DNA of 64,000 bases, from positions 1 through 64,000 of the forward strand of contig JAJFII010000049.1 in NCBI GenBank assembly GCA_021775095.1, read 5' to 3'. The notes below the pieces were generated by a model. It did not search any database and had not been told where the DNA came from. It saw nothing but the letters and a program-made list of their open reading frames with translations. Origin of the DNA: Rhodospirillales bacterium (GTDB lineage: Bacteria; Pseudomonadota; Alphaproteobacteria; Rhodospirillales; Casp-alpha2). Below, one piece after another: positions 35,562-45,341 of the stretch; the stretch's first letter is position 1, and each line of letters starts with the position of its first letter. Both the position numbers and the translations under genes were made by a program.

Positions 35562-36692
35562 CTAGGCGATGAGCTTGCCAATCAGCGCATTTAAGCGGGC
35601 CCGCCCGGCTTCAGTCGCGATCAAATGGTTGTCAGTCGTATCCATGAAGTCATGGGTTTTCAGCAGTTGCAACTGGGTGGTATCAATGTGATCGAGCAGG
35701 GCAACCTTCGTTTCCTCCTCAAGCGCCGCCAGATCGATGCCATGGCTCAGCCGTAACCCGAGAATCAACAATTCCTCAGCCCGGTCCCGGGCGCTTAACT
35801 TGCGGCGTTTTGCCGTACCGTGGCCACAGCGCGATATCGCCGTTAACCAGGCCTCGGGGCCGTGAATTTGGTGCGTTGCCAGGGTTTTGTCGGCCACTTG
35901 CAGGCGACCATGGGCACCGGGACCAATACCCACGTAGTCGCCGCCCTGCCAGTACACCAGATTGTGACGGCATTCCTGGCCGGGTCGGGCATGATTGGAG
36001 ATTTCGTAGGCGGGCATGCCGGCGGCACCCAGGACCTCTTGCGTCAGATCATAAAGATCCGCTGCCGTGTCGGCTTCCGCCGGTTTTTTACCGTCGCGAT
36101 GAAAACGCGTCCCACTTTCGATGGTCAGCTGATACAGAGACAAATGGTCACTGGCCAGAGCGAGCGCTTGGGTCAGTTGCCGACGCCAATGAGCCGGCGT
36201 TTGGCCCGGCGTCGCATAGATCAAATCGAAAGATGTCCGGGCAAAGGTGCGTTGCGCGATGGCAATGGCTCGCCGGGCCTCCTGGGCTGAATGTTGCCGA
36301 CCAAGCTCGGCCAGAACCTGGTCATCGAAAGATTGGATGCCCAACGATAGACGGTTGATACCAGCTTCTTTATAATCGGCAAACCGGCGCGCTTCCGTCG
36401 ATGTCGGATTGGCTTCCAGGGAAATTTCTATGTTTTCGCCCAGGGTCCAGTATCGGGCCGCCGTCGCGAGCACGGCGTCAACCGTCTTCGCCGACATGAG
36501 GGACGGGGTGCCGCCGCCAAAAAACACACTGGTCAGGGTCCGGCCTTTGGTTTCTTCACCGTAATGAATTAAGTCACGGATCAGGGCATCGCGCCACAGG
36601 TCCTGATCAATGACCGTCGGAACATGGGAATTAAAATCACAATAGGGGCATTTTTTCAGGCAAAAGGGCCAATGGACATAAAGCGCAAACAT
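35562..36692 (-). CDS. hemW: Radical SAM heme chaperone HemW
   Basis: A 376-residue radical-SAM protein with the cluster motif Cys11-xxx-Cys15-xx-Cys18 (CLKKCPYC), followed by the DFNSH that separates HemW from true oxygen-independent coproporphyrinogen oxidases. GGGTPSL (SAM-binding) and the HemN C-terminal domain are present. HemW moves heme into respiratory proteins. It is the last gene of rph-rdgB-hemW, 14 bp after rdgB, the standard alphaproteobacterial order. Confidence 0.94.
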   Translation of the reverse strand: MFALYVHWPFCLKKCPYCDFNSHVPTVIDQDLWRDALIRDLIHYGEETKGRTLTSVFFGGGTPSLMSAKTVDAVLATAARYWTLGENIEISLEANPTSTEARRFADYKEAGINRLSLGIQSFDDQVLAELGRQHSAQEARRAIAIAQRTFARTSFDLIYATPGQTPAHWRRQLTQALALASDHLSLYQLTIESGTRFHRDGKKPAEADTAADLYDLTQEVLGAAGMPAYEISNHARPGQECRHNLVYWQGGDYVGIGPGAHGRLQVADKTLATHQIHGPEAWLTAISRCGHGTAKRRKLSARDRAEELLILGLRLSHGIDLAALEEETKVALLDHIDTTQLQLLKTHDFMDTTDNHLIATEAGRARLNALIGKLIA

Positions 36693-36706
36693 CGACCGTC
36701 ACCGCC

Positions 36707-37306
36707 TCACCGGAAACACGCCTTCACCAGCCGCTCAAAGGCAACGGCCCGGTGGGTGATGGCGTTTTTATCCGCCGGGTCAAATTCGCCGAAGGTTCTT
36801 GCATGGCCGTCGGGGACAAATATGGGATCGTAACCGAATCCATTGGTGCCGCGCCCCGGATCGACAATCGTTCCCGTAACCCGTCCCTCAAAGGTTTCCA
36901 TGTGGCCATCGGGCCAGGCCAGGGCAAGAACACTTATGAAATAAGCCGATTTGTCGTCGACCGGTGCCAACCGACGCAAAACCTTCGCCATGGCAATGGC
37001 AAAGTCTTTGCTGGGCCCGGCCCAACGCGCCGAATAGAGTCCGGGATCCCCGTTCAATCCATTTACGCACAGGCCTGAATCGTCGGCCAGGGCAACCCGT
37101 CCCGATCCCCGGGCTGCGGCCAGTGCTTTTAGTTTCGCATTTGCAACAAAAGTGCTTCCCGTTTCCTCCGGTTCTGCCAGACCCAAATGTGCGGCGGCCA
37201 CAACTTCAGCCCCAAAGGGTGCCAAAAGATCGCCGATTTCGCGCACTTTACCGGGGTTGTGGCTGGCGATGACCAGTTGTTTTTCGCTAAATCGACGGGT
37301 TGCCAT
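36707..37306 (-). CDS. rdgB: RdgB/HAM1 family XTP/dITP pyrophosphatase
   Basis: A 199-residue house-cleaning enzyme that hydrolyses dITP, ITP and XTP. The N-terminal [13 protein letters not shown] and the [23 protein letters not shown] active-site region are intact, as is [18 protein letters not shown]. It lies 3 bp after rph and 14 bp before hemW, so all three are one operon. The length is typical. Confidence 0.96.
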   Translation of the reverse strand: MATRRFSEKQLVIASHNPGKVREIGDLLAPFGAEVVAAAHLGLAEPEETGSTFVANAKLKALAAARGSGRVALADDSGLCVNGLNGDPGLYSARWAGPSKDFAIAMAKVLRRLAPVDDKSAYFISVLALAWPDGHMETFEGRVTGTIVDPGRGTNGFGYDPIFVPDGHARTFGEFDPADKNAITHRAVAFERLVKACFR

Positions 37307-37309
37307 GCC

Positions 37310-38029
37310 TTAAACCTGACCCAGGGCCTGACGCTGCGCAATGACCAGTTCGGCAATGCCTTTTTTAGCCAGTCGCATGAGTTCAGAAAAGTCCTGCTCA
37401 GAGAACGGTTCTTCTTCCGCGGTACCCTGAATTTCAACAATGCCACCCTTGCCGGTCAACACAAAATTGGCGTCGGTTTCGGCCGAACTGTCCTCATCGT
37501 AATCCAGATCCAAGACCGGCTGGCCACGATAAATGCCACAGGATATGGCTGCGACTTCGTCGCTCAAGGGTATTTCTGTCATCAATCCCCGTGCCATACA
37601 GTCCTCAAATGCCTGGTACAGGGCAACGTACGCACCGGTAATGGAAGCTGTTCGAGTCCCGCCGTCGGCCTGAATGACGTCACAATCGACCCGAACCTGC
37701 AGTTCCCCCATGGTTTTCAAGTTAACCACGGCGCGCAAGGACCGGCCAATAAGACGCTGTATTTCCTGCGTACGGCCCGACTGTTTACCGCGGGCGGCTT
37801 CACGGTCCATGCGGGATCCCGTGGCCCGAGGCAACATGCCATATTCGGCCGTCACCCATCCTTTGCCGCTGTTACGCATCCACGGTGGCACCCGCTCTTC
37901 AACGCTTGCCGTGCATAAAACGTGGGTGTCGCCAAAGCGTGCCATACAGGAACCTTCCGCATGTTTTGAATAACCCGGTTCCAGAGAAATTTTACGCAAC
38001 GCATCGATGGCGCGTCCAGATGGTCTCAT
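37310..38029 (-). CDS. rph: Ribonuclease PH
   Basis: A 239-residue phosphorolytic 3'-exoribonuclease that trims the 3' end of tRNA precursors. It shows the N-terminal [27 protein letters not shown], the RNA-contacting [18 protein letters not shown]-like block and the phosphate-site [15 protein letters not shown]. The length is standard and the frame is full; the first gene of rph-rdgB-hemW. In most alphaproteobacteria hrcA lies divergent to rph; here hrcA is 11.4 kb away. Confidence 0.96.
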   Translation of the reverse strand: MRPSGRAIDALRKISLEPGYSKHAEGSCMARFGDTHVLCTASVEERVPPWMRNSGKGWVTAEYGMLPRATGSRMDREAARGKQSGRTQEIQRLIGRSLRAVVNLKTMGELQVRVDCDVIQADGGTRTASITGAYVALYQAFEDCMARGLMTEIPLSDEVAAISCGIYRGQPVLDLDYDEDSSAETDANFVLTGKGGIVEIQGTAEEEPFSEQDFSELMRLAKKGIAELVIAQRQALGQV

Positions 38030-38132
38030 GGTGATATATCCTGTTAATTACTGCAAAATAGGGCGTCGGCGCGCAAGCTAACCTGTGATCCTGGTAAGGT
38101 AAAGCGGTCGTCGATTGTGGAATTCGAGGCCC

Positions 38133-38627
38133 CTACAGTGTCAATCGATAGAACCGACTGTCGACCGCCATTATGGGAAACCGCGCGGGTAAATCTGTTT
38201 TACTGTATTGGGAAAACCCGTTCTTTTCATAGAACCGGTGAGCGGCAATAAAATCCGCCGTGGTTCCCAGGTATATTTCCCATACATTATGGCGACGTGC
38301 CGCGCTGATGAGATGTGTCAGTAGCTTTTTTGCGACGCCTTTGTCGGACCCGCGATACTCCTTCGATACAAACATCTTACGCAGTGCCGCCTGATTGTTT
38401 GTAATATCCAGGAGGGCGATGGTGCCGACGATCTTGTCCTCCGAGACGGCAACCCAAAAACCGCCGGCCCCCTTTGAATAAAACCCTTCAATGTCGGTCA
38501 AATCCGGTTGATCCTCAAGGCGGATCTGCAGGCCGAACTCGTCACGCTGTATGGGGAGAATTAAATTTTCAATGGCGGGCCCGTCTCCGGCCAGATAGGG
38601 CCGCAGGGTTATCGTTGGAGAGGGCAT
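38133..38627 (-). CDS. GNAT acetyltransferase in the dnaKJ operon
   Basis: A 164-residue GNAT-fold N-acetyltransferase. The acetyl-CoA loop is in the YRGSDKGVAKKLLTHLIS stretch (near residue 95), and the fold continues with IYLGTTADFIAAHRFYEKNGF, a typical strand and helix with the final FYEKNGF. The acceptor is unknown. It starts 6 bp after the dnaJ stop on the same strand, so it probably shares dnaK-dnaJ heat-shock transcription. I know of no standard role for an acetyltransferase there. Confidence 0.87.
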   Translation of the reverse strand: MPSPTITLRPYLAGDGPAIENLILPIQRDEFGLQIRLEDQPDLTDIEGFYSKGAGGFWVAVSEDKIVGTIALLDITNNQAALRKMFVSKEYRGSDKGVAKKLLTHLISAARRHNVWEIYLGTTADFIAAHRFYEKNGFSQYSKTDLPARFPIMAVDSRFYRLTL

Positions 38628-38633
38628 GGAGTT

Positions 38634-39770
38634 CTACTCCTTTAAATCTTCCCAAATGTCTTTGACTTTTGAAAAGAAACCGTGGCTTTGCGGGCTGGTT
38701 GTGTCATCCAGACTTTCACCATCAAACTCTTTTAGCAGCTCTTTTTGACGTTTGGTTAAATTGACCGGTGTTTCAACAAACGCCTGTATAAACATATCAC
38801 CCCTGGCTTTCGAACGCAAAATTGTCATGCCCTTATCCCGCAACCGGAATTGATGGCCCGTCGGCGTCCCGGCCGGCAATGTGACCCGCGCCATTTTGCC
38901 TTCAACCGTTGGCACTTCGATGGTCCCGCCAAGGGCGGCTTTTGTCATGGGGATTGGTACCCGGCAATGAATGTCTGCGCCGTCTCTTTGGAACAATCGA
39001 TGACCGGCGATGGATAGGAAAATGTACAAATCTCCCGCCGGAGCACCGCGCAAACCGGCCTCCCCTTCGCCACTGAGGCGAATACGTGTCCCTTCTTCGA
39101 CGCCGGCGGGAATATTGACACTGAGCGTTTTTTCTTTCTGCACCCGCCCCGCGCCGGCACAAATTCGACAGGGATCCTTAATGACTTCGCCGGTACCCTG
39201 GCAGGTTGAACAGGTTCGCTCGACCGTAAAAAATCCCTGTTGGGCGCGGACCCGGCCATGACCACTGCAGGAGCTGCAGGTCGCCGGCGAAACCGCGCCT
39301 TCCGAACCGGTGCCCTGACAATCCGTACAAGCCGCCGAGGTCGGCACACGAATTTCCGTTTGTTTGCCCTTGAACGCGTCCTCCAGGGACACTTCCATAT
39401 TAAACCGCAGGTCCGACCCATTCCCTGCCGCAGCCCGACCGCGCCGCCCGCCACCGGCAAAGTCGCCGAACATTTCATCGAAGATGTCAGCGAAACCGCC
39501 GCCAAAACCGGCGCCACCACGGCCACCACCGCCAGCGCCGCCCTGCTCGAAGGCGGCGTGACCAAATCGGTCATAGGCGGCGCGTTTTTCACCGTCTTTG
39601 AGGATCTCGTAGGCTTCGTTTACATCCTTAAAGGACTGTTCGGCTTTTTTATCATTGGGATTGCGGTCCGGATGATACTGCATGGCAAGTTTGCGATAGG
39701 CTTTTTTCAGCTCATCGTCACCTGCGCCGCGTTCAACGCCAAGAGTTTCGTAAAAATCATTTTTAGACAT
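38634..39770 (-). CDS. dnaJ: Chaperone DnaJ (Hsp40)
   Basis: A 378-residue class A J-protein. In order: J domain with HPD (YHPDRNPND, residues 5-70), a Gly/Phe-rich linker ([14 protein letters not shown]), the zinc domain with four CxxCxGxG repeats ([32 protein letters not shown]) and two substrate-binding C-terminal domains. It stimulates the ATPase of DnaK. It follows dnaK by 87 bp, with a hairpin in the gap (39817-39849). The length is typical. Confidence 0.97.
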   Translation of the reverse strand: MSKNDFYETLGVERGAGDDELKKAYRKLAMQYHPDRNPNDKKAEQSFKDVNEAYEILKDGEKRAAYDRFGHAAFEQGGAGGGGRGGAGFGGGFADIFDEMFGDFAGGGRRGRAAAGNGSDLRFNMEVSLEDAFKGKQTEIRVPTSAACTDCQGTGSEGAVSPATCSSCSGHGRVRAQQGFFTVERTCSTCQGTGEVIKDPCRICAGAGRVQKEKTLSVNIPAGVEEGTRIRLSGEGEAGLRGAPAGDLYIFLSIAGHRLFQRDGADIHCRVPIPMTKAALGGTIEVPTVEGKMARVTLPAGTPTGHQFRLRDKGMTILRSKARGDMFIQAFVETPVNLTKRQKELLKEFDGESLDDTTSPQSHGFFSKVKDIWEDLKE

Positions 39771-39816
39771 GGAGCCAACCTTGGATGGTTATCCGGGAAA
39801 ACGTCAATCGATGAAA

Positions 39817-39849
39817 GGCGGGCAATGGAAATCATTGACCATGCCCGCC
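39817..39849 (-). promoter_or_regulatory. dnaK-dnaJ intercistronic hairpin
   Basis: GGCGGGCA (39817-39824) pairs with TGCCCGCC (39842-39849), with a further TGG/CCA inner pair. It lies 8-40 nt after the dnaK stop. The T-run after it is short (TTTC), so it probably tunes dnaK over dnaJ, either as a partial terminator or as a 3'-end stabiliser, rather than ending the transcript. Confidence 0.5.
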
Positions 39850-39857
39850 GCCACCGA

Positions 39858-41792
39858 TTACTTTTTCTTTTCTTCGTCCGGATCGACTTCTTCAAAGTCG
39901 GCGTCAACGACGGTTGCATCTTCCGGTGCCTCGGCGGCACCGTCTTCACTGCCCCCCGCAGCCGCTTCGGCTTCGGCTTCCGCCTGGCTTTCCTTATACA
40001 TGGCTTCGCCAAGTTTCATGGAGGCTTCGGTCAAGGTTTCGGTTTTTGCCTTGACGTCATCCACGTCGGGTTCTTCGGACGCTATGGCATCTTTGAGCTC
40101 CTGAATGGCCGTCTCGATGGTTTGTTTGTCTTCGTCAGGAACTTTATCGCCATATTCCTGCAGGTTTTTTTCCACCGAATGGACCAGGGAGTCCGCCGCG
40201 TTGAGAACTTCGACCTGTTCCCGTTTGGCCTTGTCGTCTTCCGCGTGCTGTTCCGCTTCGTTGACCATGCGTTCGATATCGTCGTCTGACAATCCGCCCG
40301 ACGCCTGAATGCGAATCTGTTGCTCCTTGCCCGTCGCTTTGTCCTTGGCCGAGACATTGACCAGACCGTTGGCGTCAATATCGAAAGTGACTTCGATTTG
40401 CGGCATCCCGCGATGCGATGGCGGAATTCCAACCAGATCAAATTGGCCAAGGATCTTATTGTCGGCGGCCATCTCGCGTTCGCCCTGGAAGACACGAATG
40501 GTCACGGCCGTCTGATTGTCTTCGGCCGTCGAGAAGACCTGGGATTTCCGCGTCGGAATGGTCGTATTGCGATCAATGAGGCGTGTAAATACACCGCCCA
40601 GGGTCTCAATACCTAAACTCAAGGGTGTTACGTCAAGCAGCAGAACGTCCTTAACGTCACCTTTCAGGACACCGCCCTGAATGGCGGCACCAATGGCCAC
40701 CACTTCGTCGGGATTAACCCCCTTGTGGGCTTCACGTCCGAAGAACGATTTAACCTGCTCCTGGACCTTCGGCATCCGTGTCATGCCACCAACCAAAATC
40801 ACTTCGTCGATTTCCGAGGCCTTCAGACCGGCATCTTTCAAGGCCAATTTGCAGGGGGCCAGGGTGCGTTCAACCAGATCTTCGACCAGGGCTTCCAATT
40901 TTGCCCGGCTCAATTTCAGGTTCAGGTGTTTCGGACCCGATTGATCGGCCGTGATAAACGGCAAATTTATTTCCGTCGACGACGTGGAAGACAGTTCGAT
41001 TTTAGCTTTTTCGGCGGCTTCTTTTAACCGTTGCAAAGCCAGGCTGTCGTCCCGCAGGTCGACACCGTTTTCCTTCTTAAATTCGTCGGCCAGATAGTCA
41101 ACGATCCGAATATCGAAGTCTTCGCCGCCCAGGAAGGTATCGCCATTGGTCGATTTCACTTCAAAGACACCGTCACCGATTTCCAGGATCGAGACATCGA
41201 AGGTACCACCGCCCAAATCATAAACGGCAATGACGCCGCTTTCTTTTTTGTCGAGGCCATAGGCCAGGGCCGCAGCCGTTGGTTCATTGATGATGCGAAG
41301 CACTTCCAGGCCGGCAATTTTACCGGCGTCTTTGGTTGCCTGACGTTGTGAATCGTTAAAATAGGCGGGAACCGTAATTACTGCCTGATCGACGGTTTCA
41401 CCTAAAAAACTCTCAGCCGTTTCCTTCATTTTTTGCAAAATAAAGGCGCTGACCTGACTGGGGCTGTATTTTTTGCCTTCGGCTTCAACCCAGGCATCAC
41501 CACTGTCTCCCTTGATAATTTTATAGGGAACCATTTTTTTGTCTTTTTTGGTGATCGGGTCATCGAACCGGCGACCGATCAGGCGTTTGATCGCATATAG
41601 TGTATTTTCCGGGTTGGTAACGGCCTGGCGTTTGGCTGGCTGTCCCACCAGTCGCTCGCCATTGGCGAAGGCGACCATGGAAGGCGTGGTCCGAGTGCCT
41701 TCCGCGTTTTCAATTACTTTTGCTTCCTTACCGTCCATCAACGCCACGCAGGAGTTGGTGGTCCCAAGGTCGATACCGATTACCTTGCTCAT
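39858..41792 (-). CDS. dnaK: Chaperone DnaK (Hsp70)
   Basis: The major Hsp70, 644 residues. The N-terminus is [15 protein letters not shown]; the actin-fold ATPase continues with [35 protein letters not shown] and the inter-domain [16 protein letters not shown]. The substrate-binding domain and an acidic tail ending in [11 protein letters not shown] follow. I place the start at the ATG at 41792 (GAGG 5 nt upstream); the longer frame to 41843 is the leader. A sigma-32-type promoter lies about 105 bp upstream. No CIRCE operator is seen, fitting alphaproteobacterial dnaK. Confidence 0.98.
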   Translation of the reverse strand: MSKVIGIDLGTTNSCVALMDGKEAKVIENAEGTRTTPSMVAFANGERLVGQPAKRQAVTNPENTLYAIKRLIGRRFDDPITKKDKKMVPYKIIKGDSGDAWVEAEGKKYSPSQVSAFILQKMKETAESFLGETVDQAVITVPAYFNDSQRQATKDAGKIAGLEVLRIINEPTAAALAYGLDKKESGVIAVYDLGGGTFDVSILEIGDGVFEVKSTNGDTFLGGEDFDIRIVDYLADEFKKENGVDLRDDSLALQRLKEAAEKAKIELSSTSSTEINLPFITADQSGPKHLNLKLSRAKLEALVEDLVERTLAPCKLALKDAGLKASEIDEVILVGGMTRMPKVQEQVKSFFGREAHKGVNPDEVVAIGAAIQGGVLKGDVKDVLLLDVTPLSLGIETLGGVFTRLIDRNTTIPTRKSQVFSTAEDNQTAVTIRVFQGEREMAADNKILGQFDLVGIPPSHRGMPQIEVTFDIDANGLVNVSAKDKATGKEQQIRIQASGGLSDDDIERMVNEAEQHAEDDKAKREQVEVLNAADSLVHSVEKNLQEYGDKVPDEDKQTIETAIQELKDAIASEEPDVDDVKAKTETLTEASMKLGEAMYKESQAEAEAEAAAGGSEDGAAEAPEDATVVDADFEEVDPDEEKKK

Positions 41793-41896
41793 GATATCCT
41801 CATATATTTGCGGCAGATTCTTAAGCGGCCCCGCAGGCACCACCGGAATCCCCTATGTTTTCAAAGTGAACGCCTATACCCCTATGGCTTTCGCGC

Positions 41897-41928
41897 CTTA
41901 TATAAGCGTCTCCTTCCGAGGGCGCAAT
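41897..41928 (-). promoter_or_regulatory. Sigma-32 (RpoH) type promoter of dnaK
   Basis: On the minus strand the -35 region is ATTG (41925-41928, consensus CTTG) and the -10 region is CTTATATAAG (41897-41906), matching the alphaproteobacterial heat-shock consensus CYTATNTNNG at every defined position, with an 18-nt spacer. It reads toward dnaK and leaves a leader of about 100 nt. The consensus is from memory of Agrobacterium/Caulobacter heat-shock promoters. Confidence 0.6.
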
Positions 41929-42013
41929 AGCTTGGTTTGGTCATCAAATGGTGTTTTTTTGCGGTTTTTAACTCTTTGTGGACATCACCGTCGCTTTAAG
42001 GCCTATTGAGTCC

Positions 42014-43531
42014 ATGAACGCACAAGCAAATTTTGACCCTGCTGACCTGACGCCGGGGCAACGGGCGGCGATCTTGCTGACCCTGACCATGGTTACCATG
42101 CTTTACGCCATGACCGTAACCATTGCCAATGTGGCGCTGCCCAGAATGCAGGGTTCCCTGTCCGCCACCCAGGACCAAATTGCCTGGGTTGTGACTTTTA
42201 ATATTGTTGCCACGGCAGCGGCAACGCCACTGGCAGGCTGGATGGCGGCCCGCCTGGGGCGCCGCAAACTGATGATCTATGCGGTCATCTTGTTTGCCAT
42301 CGCTTCGTTGCTGTGCGGCACCGCGAACAGTGTTGAAGAACTGGTTTTTTACCGGATCATCCAGGGCGCTTCCGGTGCCCCCCTGGTGCCCGTATCCCAG
42401 GCCATTGTCGTCGATACCTATCCAAAGGAAAAACACGGTTCGGCGACAGCTTTTTTTGGTATTGGTGTCATGCTCGGGCCGATTATTGCGCCGACACTCG
42501 GCGGTTACATCACCGAAGCCTATTCCTGGCGCTGGGTGTTTTACATGATCCTGCCCTTCACTTTTGTTTCTCTCGTCGGCGTCCTGGCCTTTATCCGTGA
42601 TCGTAACCAACCGAATAAAATTGCCCTCGACTGGACCGGGTTTTTAGCGCTGGCCGTTGCCATCGCCTCCTTTCAGCTGATGCTGGACCGGGGTGAACGG
42701 GCAGGCTGGTTTACATCCACGGAAATCATCATCGAAGCCGTTGCTGCGGCGGTCGCTTTGTATGTTTTTATTGTCCATAGCCTGACCGCCGAAAAACCCT
42801 TCCTGCGCCCGGTCATGCTGCTCGATCGAAACTTCGCCGTCGGTTTGTTGATTGTGCTGGCCTTTGGCATGTTGAATTTTACCCCGATCACGATTTTACC
42901 CTCCCTCTTACAACAATTGCGGGGTTATCCGGACTCGGTCATCGGCTGGGTTTTATCGGCCCGCGGGGTCGGCACACTTATCGGTTTCATGATCATGGCC
43001 TTTGCCGGCAAAATTGACCCCCGCTATCCGCTAACCATTGGTTTTTTACTGCAGGTCATCGCCGGTTATTCCATGTGGCAGTTTGATATCAACCTAACCA
43101 TTATCGACGTGGTGTGGACGACCTGGCTACAGGGATTGGGTGTCGGTTTGATGTGGGTGCCCCTCAGTCTCATCGCCTTTTCGACCCTGAACCCCATGTA
43201 TGTGCCCGATGGGATGGCCCTGTTCCATCTGTTGCGTAACATTGGCAGTTCCATTCACATTTCCCTGTCCATCGCCCTGGTCATTCACACCTCCCGGGTC
43301 AATTACGCAGTCATGACGGAGCAGGTCACATCGTTTAACAAGAACTTCCAAATCCCCTCCGTCGCCGGTATCTGGAATACCGAAACGGCCCAGGGGCTGG
43401 CCGCCATCAGCGGCGAAATCAATCGTCAGGCGACAATGATCGGATATCTCAATTCGTTTGCTTTTTTTGCCGCAACGGCGGCGATTGCCATGCCGCTGAT
43501 GCTGCTGATTAAAAAGCGAAAAAACACCTGA
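42014..43531 (+). CDS. DHA2-family MFS efflux permease (EmrB/QacA type)
   Basis: About 505 residues with 14 predicted membrane segments, the DHA2 layout. Motif A in the 2-3 loop (GWMAARLGRRKLMIYA) and motif C in segment 5 (FFGIGVMLGPIIAPTLGGYI) are both present; motif C marks drug:H+ antiporters. An EmrA-type membrane-fusion partner normally sits beside emrB; none is here, so it may act alone or with a distant partner. The first frame codon is a GTG at 41978; I use the ATG at 42014. It is divergent from dnaK and converges with dapB. Confidence 0.88.
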   Translation: MNAQANFDPADLTPGQRAAILLTLTMVTMLYAMTVTIANVALPRMQGSLSATQDQIAWVVTFNIVATAAATPLAGWMAARLGRRKLMIYAVILFAIASLLCGTANSVEELVFYRIIQGASGAPLVPVSQAIVVDTYPKEKHGSATAFFGIGVMLGPIIAPTLGGYITEAYSWRWVFYMILPFTFVSLVGVLAFIRDRNQPNKIALDWTGFLALAVAIASFQLMLDRGERAGWFTSTEIIIEAVAAAVALYVFIVHSLTAEKPFLRPVMLLDRNFAVGLLIVLAFGMLNFTPITILPSLLQQLRGYPDSVIGWVLSARGVGTLIGFMIMAFAGKIDPRYPLTIGFLLQVIAGYSMWQFDINLTIIDVVWTTWLQGLGVGLMWVPLSLIAFSTLNPMYVPDGMALFHLLRNIGSSIHISLSIALVIHTSRVNYAVMTEQVTSFNKNFQIPSVAGIWNTETAQGLAAISGEINRQATMIGYLNSFAFFAATAAIAMPLMLLIKKRKNT

Positions 43532-43552
43532 CATTCTAGTCCAGTTGGCCGT

Positions 43553-44353
43553 TCATTTAAAACCCAGCATTTCCGCCATACCATAAAACCCCTTACCCTG
43601 GTTTTTGCTCCAAAGCGCCGCTCGTACCGCACCGGAGGAATAGATCGACCGGTCCGATGCCTTGTGGGTCAACTCGATGCGTTCGCCGTCCGCCGCAAAC
43701 ATCACCGTATGGTCGCCGATTACCGCCCCGCCGCGCAAAGTGGCAAATCCGATGTCGCCTGGGGTGCGCGCGCCGGTAATACCGTCGCGTACCCGCTGGG
43801 CGGCCTGATTCAAATCTACCCCCCGACCTTTGGCGACGGCACGGCCCAAGGCCAGCGCCGTGCCGGATGGCGCATCGACTTTATGTTTATGGTGCATTTC
43901 CAGGATTTCTGCATCGTAGTCATTACCCAATATCGAAGCGACCTGTTGGCTAAGGCCCAGCAACAGATTTACGCCGACGGAAAAGTTGGCGGCCTGGAAG
44001 ATAAAGGTTTTTTCACCGAACGCCTGCAATCGGGCCTGGCCTTCATCGTCAAACCCGGTGGTCCCAACGACCAGTGCCGTGTTGCTATCTGCCGCCTGTT
44101 GCGCATGCCGCAAAGTGACCTGGGGTGCGGTGAAGTCTATCACCGCGTCAGCTGCCGCAAACAGGGAACTTGCATCGTCTGTGATTGCCAATCGCGTTGG
44201 GTCGTGGCCGACAAGAACTCCCGGATCCTGCCCCAATACCGGGTTGCCCGGTGCTTCCACAGCGCCGACCAGTGTACAATCTGGATGAATTAAGACTTCT
44301 TTGATTAACATCTGCCCCATACGCCCGGCGCAGCCAACAATTCCGATTTTCAT
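43553..44353 (-). CDS. dapB: 4-Hydroxy-tetrahydrodipicolinate reductase
   Basis: A 266-residue enzyme of the diaminopimelate/lysine pathway that reduces hydroxy-tetrahydrodipicolinate with NAD(P)H. It shows the Rossmann GCAGRMGQML, the substrate-site EMHHKHKVDAPSGTAL with the conserved His pair, and GEIGFATLRGG-type GDIGFATLRGGAVIGDHTV. The length is standard. It is convergent with the DHA2 permease and divergent from a GNAT gene; the 216-bp gap to the latter holds a perfect 12-bp palindrome. Confidence 0.96.
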   Translation of the reverse strand: MKIGIVGCAGRMGQMLIKEVLIHPDCTLVGAVEAPGNPVLGQDPGVLVGHDPTRLAITDDASSLFAAADAVIDFTAPQVTLRHAQQAADSNTALVVGTTGFDDEGQARLQAFGEKTFIFQAANFSVGVNLLLGLSQQVASILGNDYDAEILEMHHKHKVDAPSGTALALGRAVAKGRGVDLNQAAQRVRDGITGARTPGDIGFATLRGGAVIGDHTVMFAADGERIELTHKASDRSIYSSGAVRAALWSKNQGKGFYGMAEMLGFK

Positions 44354-44431
44354 ATCGATCCCCGTGCCTAAATGTCTGGCGATGTTCTACGCCGTTGATC
44401 ACTGCTTTTAAAGGGGGATTACCTGCAAGTC

Positions 44432-44443
44432 GTGATCGATCAC
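44432..44443. promoter_or_regulatory. Perfect 12-bp palindrome GTGATCGATCAC
   Basis: It lies in the divergent gap between dapB (start 44353) and the GNAT gene (start 44570). Perfect palindromes of this size in a promoter region often are operators of dimeric regulators; no cognate regulator is visible, and the gap also contains a related TTGATCACTG upstream. Confidence 0.3.
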
Positions 44444-44569
44444 AGGGGGTGTCCTTCAGCGCCATCGGCGCAAAGGGCAAATGGCCTGATGCAAAATCTT
44501 CTATTGGCTCTTTTAGAAAAGCGCTAAACCTTATATGTGGGGGGCCAATATTCACTGGAAAGGCATGCC

Positions 44570-45295
44570 ATGGCGGATCACAAAAACACTTTGGGGCAAC
44601 CGGTCGGCCAGCCGGTCGACGGTTGGCGGGCCCGGCCCCGGCCGCCCCGTACACCCCTGCCGGGCACTTACTGTCGGATCGAACCGCTGCAGGCGGACCG
44701 CCACAGCGAACAGCTGTTTGCCGCCAATCAACAGGACCACGAAAATCGCATGTGGACTTATATGGGGTATGGGCCCTTCGCCGACTTAGGTGCCTATCGC
44801 GCCTGGGTCGCCTCCGTTGAACAGCTTGATGACCCCCTGTATTTTGCAATTATTGACCAACCAACCGGCGAGGCCGTTGGTGTGGCCAGTTATTTACGCC
44901 TCGATCCGGCAAACGGCGTCATCGAAGTGGGCAACATCGCCTATTCGCCTCGATTACAGCGCACCGATGCCGGCACCGAGGCCATGTATCTGATGATGAA
45001 GCGGGCTTTTACCGAGCTTGGCTACAGGCGCTATGAATGGAAATGTGATAGTCTCAACGGACCCTCACGGGCCGCTGCCGCGCGATATGGGTTTCAGTTC
45101 GAAGGCATCTTTCGGCAAGCGGTTATTTATAAAAACCGCAATCGGGATACCGCCTGGTTTGCGATCACAGACGCCGAATGGCCGGTCATAGACCGGGCCT
45201 TTACGAACTGGTTAGCGGCGGCGAACCGGGACCCCCAGGGCAAACAAATCAAATCTTTGATGGCGTTGATGCCCGGGGCCAAGCTGCCATCGTAA
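44570..45295 (+). CDS. RimJ/RimL-like GNAT acetyltransferase
   Basis: A 241-residue protein of the RimJ/RimL GNAT group that acetylates protein N-termini or antibiotics. The family pattern is clear: LPGTYCRIEPLQADRHSEQLF at the start, VGVASYLRLDPANGVIEVGNIAYSP in the middle, and TEAMYLMMKRAFTELGYRRYEWKCDSLNGPSRAAAARYGFQFEGIFRQ as the acetyl-CoA and acceptor region. GGAAAGG lies 6 nt before the ATG at 44570. A Pro-rich 30-residue head precedes the fold. The substrate is unknown. Confidence 0.88.
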   Translation: MADHKNTLGQPVGQPVDGWRARPRPPRTPLPGTYCRIEPLQADRHSEQLFAANQQDHENRMWTYMGYGPFADLGAYRAWVASVEQLDDPLYFAIIDQPTGEAVGVASYLRLDPANGVIEVGNIAYSPRLQRTDAGTEAMYLMMKRAFTELGYRRYEWKCDSLNGPSRAAAARYGFQFEGIFRQAVIYKNRNRDTAWFAITDAEWPVIDRAFTNWLAAANRDPQGKQIKSLMALMPGAKLPS

Positions 45296-45341
45296 CCGGA
45301 CCGATACGGAACGGCCAATTGACCTATCGATCCTGATAAAA

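Noticed and set aside
39240-40289. 349-codon plus-strand frame opposite dnaJ and dnaK
   Set aside because: It is a frame opposite the highly conserved dnaJ and dnaK genes; Phe-rich repeats reflect the complement of acidic codons.
41793-42013. Searched for a CIRCE operator upstream of dnaK and also upstream of hrcA
   Set aside because: No TTAGCACTC-N9-GAGTGCTAA or near match is present in either gap.
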